NCBI GenBank assembly: GCA_029246995.1
Contig: JAQWMB010000027.1
Span: 1-40,921, forward strand
Direction of reading: 5' to 3'
Length of the DNA: 40,921 nt
From: Dehalococcoidia bacterium
GTDB taxonomy: Bacteria > Chloroflexota > Dehalococcoidia > UBA2979
Below the pieces are notes generated by a model that saw nothing but the letters and a program-made list of their open reading frames with translations, was not told the DNA's origin and ran no database searches. The translations under genes were made by a program, and so were the position numbers. The stretch's first letter is position 1; every line of letters starts with the position of its first letter. Of this stretch, positions 37,408 to 40,921 are shown piece by piece.

Positions 37408-37851
37408 TTAAGATTTACTTAAGTCCCAGGTTGTGATTTTTTTTGGAATTATTTTAACATTAACTCTTTTATTAATTATATTATCAATGTCAGAAGCTGT
37501 TCGATTGACTCCATATTTTGCTGTTATTGAATTTACAGTTTGTAGAATTAATTCCTTATTACTATCCATCTTAGCTATACCTTCGATCGTTATTCCTTTT
37601 AATTCTTGATATTTAATGCCACTTTCTACCATTACTACAATTCTGTTATCTCTTTTAAGGTTAACAATTTTTTGTGATTTATAATAACTTGTAAAATTGA
37701 TATTAAGTTGGTCATCTAGAACAAACCACATTGGAACTAAATGGGGGATGCCATTTTTTGAGATAGTAGCCAAATTTAAAATTTTGCTACTATAAATAAG
37801 TTGATTGATAGATTTATCATCCAGTTTATATTTTTTTTTATCTCGGGTCAT
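37408..37851 (-). CDS. Pyridoxamine-5'-phosphate-oxidase-family (PPOX) flavin or F420-type protein
   Basis: A 147-residue split-barrel protein: LATISKNGIPHLVPMWFVLDD is the characteristic start of the barrel, followed by YKSQKIVNLKRDNRIVVMVESG and the late GITIEGIAKM. The fold binds FMN or F420 and reduces varied substrates; other members bind heme or biliverdin. The substrate cannot be told from sequence. A GGATAATAA element precedes the ATG. Its 3' end is only 8 bases from that of the GGQ protein gene. Confidence 0.8.
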   Translation of the reverse strand: MTRDKKKYKLDDKSINQLIYSSKILNLATISKNGIPHLVPMWFVLDDQLNINFTSYYKSQKIVNLKRDNRIVVMVESGIKYQELKGITIEGIAKMDSNKELILQTVNSITAKYGVNRTASDIDNIINKRVNVKIIPKKITTWDLSKS

Positions 37852-37893
37852 TTATTATCCAATGTCTTATTGATGATATTTTTTTAGTAATTA

Positions 37894-37902
37894 TGGTATA
37901 TT
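37894..37902 (+). promoter_or_regulatory. Extended -10 element for the first CoA-transferase
   Basis: TGGTATATT (37894-37902) fits an extended -10 (TGnTATATT). Transcription from about 37909 would leave a leader of some 19 bases before ATG 37928. It is in the divergent space after the PPOX gene. Confidence 0.4.
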
Positions 37903-37927
37903 GACATAACAAACGGCGATGGTAAAG

Positions 37928-39115
37928 ATGAATCAACCCTTAAATGATATTTGTATAATTGAATTTGGAGCTTCTGTAGCAGGCGCTGCTTGTACAAAAA
38001 CCTTTTCTGATTATGGTGCTAGAGTTATAAAAATTGAACCTTATGATGGAGGTAAATTGCGTAGAATACCACCATTTAAAAATGACATTCCAAGTATTAA
38101 TAGTGGTGCGTTTCACCTAGCTTTTGATTCTGGCAAAGAATCTGTCATTATAGATTTTTCTAGTAATTCTGGTTTAGAAATTATAAAAGAGCTTTATAAG
38201 CTTGCTGATTTAGTTATATATGATTTACCTCCTTCAAATATTGAAAAATTACAATCTGTCCTTGATAAGGAATCTGGCCCAAGTACTGTGTCGATTACTC
38301 CTCATGGGTTACAAGGCCCATATAAAGATAGAATCGAAAATGATATTTCAACTCTAGCATGGACAACAAGGATGTATAGAAATTCTATAGAGAATGAGCA
38401 GCCTTTACGTAATGCTCCAGAATCAACATTAGTACAAATTGGGCATACAGCAGCTGCAGTTGGAATTGGAATTTATTGGGGTCATCATCATGATAAAATT
38501 AGAAGGGACGCAGAAGTATCTGGAGTAGAAGCAGTACTTGGAAATGTTGATACTGGCTTTGTAAGTTGGGTTTTTACTGGGAACCTGCCTCAGAGAATTG
38601 GTGGTCAATTGAAAACAAGATATCCAACTGGCATATACCCATGTAAAAATGGATATATTGTATTATCTGCGAATGAAGAACCTTGGTTTTCCAGACTTTG
38701 TATTGCTATTGGCCATCCAGAAATTCTTAAAGATCAAAGATTTACTGAATTTAGGGAAGATAATTGGGAGGCTTTTATGACTTATCTTGGTCCTTACCTT
38801 GAAAAACATGATAAAAATTATATTTTTACTCATCTTCAAAAACATGGAGTCATGGTTGCTCCAGTTTTAAATGCATCGGACTTACTGAATGATTCTCAAG
38901 CTATAGCACGTAAATCTTTTATTGAAATAAAAGATGATAAAAATGGCGATTTTCATTTTGCTGGAGCCCCTTTTCATATGAATCAAATTAATGATCATAG
39001 TTTTCAATTAATGGCTGCTCCGGAACTTGGAATGAATACAAATGATGTACTTGGTGAGATAGGATATAGCGCAAATGAAATTATAGCGTTATTTCGAGCA
39101 GGAGTAGTGGGTTAA
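37928..39115 (+). CDS. Family III (CaiB/BaiF) CoA-transferase-like subunit A, catalytic Asp not evident
   Basis: Family III CoA-transferases move CoA between carboxylic acids through an aspartyl-CoA intermediate. The 395-residue protein has the family's start (FGASVAGAACTKTFSDYGARVIKIEPY), TPHGLQGPYKDRIEND and TRYPTGIYPCKNGYIVLS. At the position where the catalytic Asp is expected, this protein reads STLVQIGHTAAAVG, with Val169 where the neighbour has Asp. It may be a non-catalytic partner. Start: ATG 37928 aligns with the start of its paralogue at 40479 (MNQPL versus MEQPL); ATG 37919 is also in frame. It is followed after 1 base by subunit B. Confidence 0.85.
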   Translation: MNQPLNDICIIEFGASVAGAACTKTFSDYGARVIKIEPYDGGKLRRIPPFKNDIPSINSGAFHLAFDSGKESVIIDFSSNSGLEIIKELYKLADLVIYDLPPSNIEKLQSVLDKESGPSTVSITPHGLQGPYKDRIENDISTLAWTTRMYRNSIENEQPLRNAPESTLVQIGHTAAAVGIGIYWGHHHDKIRRDAEVSGVEAVLGNVDTGFVSWVFTGNLPQRIGGQLKTRYPTGIYPCKNGYIVLSANEEPWFSRLCIAIGHPEILKDQRFTEFREDNWEAFMTYLGPYLEKHDKNYIFTHLQKHGVMVAPVLNASDLLNDSQAIARKSFIEIKDDKNGDFHFAGAPFHMNQINDHSFQLMAAPELGMNTNDVLGEIGYSANEIIALFRAGVVG

Positions 39116-39116
39116 A

Positions 39117-40361
39117 ATGAGCAATCATTCATTAGAAGGTATTAAAGTTGTGGAAATGGCTGAAGCATGGGCTGGGCCAGTAGGAGCTTCATTATTAGGT
39201 GATATGGGGGCTGATGTAACAAAGATAGAATCATACCCTAGGCATTCTTTAACTCGGCCAACTTCTTCAAGGTATGCAACAATGCCTGGCAATGGTCCTG
39301 TTTATGAAAGAGATGCCTTGCATCATCAAGGTAATAGAAATAAGAAAAACCTTGCAATGGATTTACGTACAAAGTTTGGCAAAGAAATAATGAGAAAAAT
39401 ATTATCTGAAGCAGATGTTTTTATTGAAGGCTATGCAGCTGGTAAAATTGCTCAATTAGGGTTTGATTGGGAGGAAGTACAAAAAATTAATCCTAATTTG
39501 ATAATGATATCTATAGCCGGATGGGGCTTAGCGGGACCATATAAAAATATGGTTACTTTAGGTGCTGGCTTAGATGCAACAACTGGTCATTTATCAGTAC
39601 GAGGTTATCCTGAAGGTGATTTTGTTGATACGCATCCAAATTTTCATTCTGATGCTACTGGGTCATCAACTATTTTTTTTGCTATATTGACTGCCTTAAT
39701 ACAAAGAAATATTACTGGTTCTGGCACTTTTATTGATCTATCACAATGGGAAGCATTAGTTTGGCAATTTCCAGCTATTTTAGCAGATTGGTCAATGAAC
39801 AAAAGGATTCCTGCTAGGCTAGGTAATGCAGATATGCATATCGTTCCACACGGTGTTTATAAAACTGCAGAGGATGATAAATGGATTGTCGTTGTTGCAG
39901 AAAATGATGATCAGTGGGCAAGGTTATGTGAAGTTATTAGTCATTCCAATTGGGCTGATTTGAGCCATGCTTATTCAAGCATTATAGGTAGATTAAAGGG
40001 TCGAAAAGAGATAGATGAAGCAATTGAACAGTTTACTATAAAATATAATGGTTTTGATTGTGCTGATTTATTACAAAAAAATAACATTCTTGCTTCTCCA
40101 GTCGTTACACCTCCAGATGTCTTGCTTTCCAAGCAATTATATGAAAGAGATTGGCATAAGACAATAGAGCATAAATGGACTGGGCCAGTTATGGTAGGTG
40201 GATTTTTGTGGAATGTAGAACCTGATAATCTAGATTGGAATATACCGACTGCTCTAGTTGGTGAGCATAACAAAGAAATTTTATTAAAATTAGGCTATAG
40301 ATCTGATGAAATAGATGCTTTTTATAAAAAAAATGTTATCGGTAACAAATACTCAGATTGA
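39117..40361 (+). CDS. Family III (CaiB/BaiF) CoA-transferase subunit B, catalytic
   Basis: A 414-residue member with the full family pattern: VVEMAEAWAGPVGASLLGDMGADVTKIE, NRNKKNLAMDLRT, LIMISIAGWGLAGPYKN, and the probable catalytic Asp179 in HPNFHSDATGSS. The C-terminal half has HGVYKTAEDDKWIVVVAENDDQW and SPVVTPPDVL. It starts one base after the upstream gene's stop and so should be made in a fixed ratio to it, which is consistent with a heteromeric enzyme. Acid substrates are unknown. A small inverted repeat (TGATTAGT 40359-40366 / ACTAATCA 40376-40383) follows but lacks a T-run. Confidence 0.9.
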   Translation: MSNHSLEGIKVVEMAEAWAGPVGASLLGDMGADVTKIESYPRHSLTRPTSSRYATMPGNGPVYERDALHHQGNRNKKNLAMDLRTKFGKEIMRKILSEADVFIEGYAAGKIAQLGFDWEEVQKINPNLIMISIAGWGLAGPYKNMVTLGAGLDATTGHLSVRGYPEGDFVDTHPNFHSDATGSSTIFFAILTALIQRNITGSGTFIDLSQWEALVWQFPAILADWSMNKRIPARLGNADMHIVPHGVYKTAEDDKWIVVVAENDDQWARLCEVISHSNWADLSHAYSSIIGRLKGRKEIDEAIEQFTIKYNGFDCADLLQKNNILASPVVTPPDVLLSKQLYERDWHKTIEHKWTGPVMVGGFLWNVEPDNLDWNIPTALVGEHNKEILLKLGYRSDEIDAFYKKNVIGNKYSD

Positions 40362-40478
40362 TTAGTCAATTTTTAACTAATCATACATACTCAACTAATA
40401 ATACATTTAGTATTTGTTTTTTTGTGAAATTATTATAGTATTGATATCTAGCAATTCTACAATCATTATGAGGGAAGC

Positions 40479-40921
40479 ATGGAACAGCCACTAGTTGATT
40501 TAAGAGTTCTTGAAATTGGTGGCAGTGTCGCTGTATCTGCAGCTGGAAAAAAATTTGCTGATTTTGGTGCAAATGTTATAAAAATTGAACCACCAACAAT
40601 AAGTGAAGTCCGAAAAATACCTCCATTTCCAGATGATAATTTTCATATTGATCATGGAGCTATGCATTTAGCATTTGATACTAGTAAAAAGTCAATGATT
40701 TTAGATTATTCTACAAACTCAGGTAAAGAAATTCTTAAACGAATGTCTTCTGATTCTGATTTAATTATTATTGACTTGCCTGCAAAAGATTCAGAGGAAC
40801 TAATTAATTTAATTAATAGTGATGCAGGATCATCAACAAATATTGTAACTATTACTCCACACGGTATGGATGGCCCTTATAAAGATCGCGTTGAAAATGA
40901 TTTATCAATTTTTGGTTGGTC
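40479..40921 (+). CDS. Family III CoA-transferase-like protein, paralogue of subunit A (partial, cut by window end)
   Basis: Starts at ATG 40479 with AGGGAAG just upstream; 147 codons are visible before the window ends. The translation (MEQPLVDLRVLEIGGSV, then FADFGANVIKIEPP, RKIPPFPDD, MHLAFDTSKKSM, TPHGMDGPYKDRVEND) aligns throughout with the gene at 37928, not with the one at 39117. It is therefore a second copy of the A type. The expected catalytic-Asp region lies beyond the window. Confidence 0.88.
   Translation, partial: MEQPLVDLRVLEIGGSVAVSAAGKKFADFGANVIKIEPPTISEVRKIPPFPDDNFHIDHGAMHLAFDTSKKSMILDYSTNSGKEILKRMSSDSDLIIIDLPAKDSEELINLINSDAGSSTNIVTITPHGMDGPYKDRVENDLSIFGW

Noticed and set aside
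40359-40383. Inverted repeat after the second CoA-transferase as a terminator
   Set aside because: The 8-bp AT-rich stem is not followed by a T-run; it is more likely incidental.

Overview
The window is very AT-rich bacterial chromosome, densely packed with genes on both strands. It has no rRNA, tRNA, insertion sequence, phage gene or CRISPR array that I could see, and no gene-free stretch longer than about 150 bases. The best guess for the source is a streamlined, aerobic, planktonic bacterium of the Chloroflexota (SAR202/Dehalococcoidia type). The reasons are the low GC, several family III CoA-transferases, crotonyl-CoA carboxylase/reductase, an ETF:quinone oxidoreductase of the cytochrome b/HdrD type, an SCO1664-family protein, and an ATP synthase operon followed by murA and an mreB homologue. 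An actinobacterial lineage is a weaker alternative. This placement is inference from gene content, not from a marker tree.

Layout. 1-4.1 kb: a membrane cytochrome b/iron-sulfur oxidoreductase (EMO-like) followed by etfB and etfA, a route from acyl-CoA dehydrogenases to the quinone pool. 4.2-8.9 kb: coaE, then a MoxR/NorQ-type AAA+ ATPase and a very large NorD-like VWA protein with no obvious client nearby. 8.9-11.6 kb (minus): a DinB-like gene, cinA and a metallo-beta-lactamase-fold hydrolase. 11.8-14.1 kb: murI, pyrF and a bifunctional-nuclease-family gene. 14.2-21.3 kb: the complete F-type ATP synthase operon atpZ-B-E-F-H-A-G-D-C, followed by murA and mreB (to 23.8 kb).

23.8-25.1 kb (minus): ispH and a small membrane protein. 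25.2-26.8 kb: an unusual pair, a DehI-like protein and an SCO1664-family kinase-like protein, whose 3' end overlaps the inositol-phosphatase-like gene on the other strand. 26.7-30.2 kb (minus): amt, a perfect-hairpin terminator, then ccr and the phosphatase. 30.3-37.9 kb: single genes on alternating strands: a Dam-like methylase, an HpcH/HpaI aldolase, an MFS transporter, a lipoprotein esterase, an MscS channel, argC, a GGQ release-factor-like protein and a PPOX-family flavoprotein. 37.9 kb to the end: three family III CoA-transferases, the last cut by the window edge.

How the genes work together: acyl-CoA chemistry (CoA-transferases, ccr, ETF/EMO, CoaE) delivers electrons to the quinone pool, the respiratory chain energises the proton-type ATP synthase, and murI/murA/mreB imply a peptidoglycan wall. 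The most interesting observations are the alternating A-B-A' CoA-transferase cluster whose A subunit seems to lack the catalytic aspartate, the orphan MoxR/VWA chaperone-like pair, the DehI-like/SCO1664 pair, the active-site Cys-to-Asp change in MurA, the altered nucleotide motif in the MreB homologue, and a set of probably leaderless transcripts.
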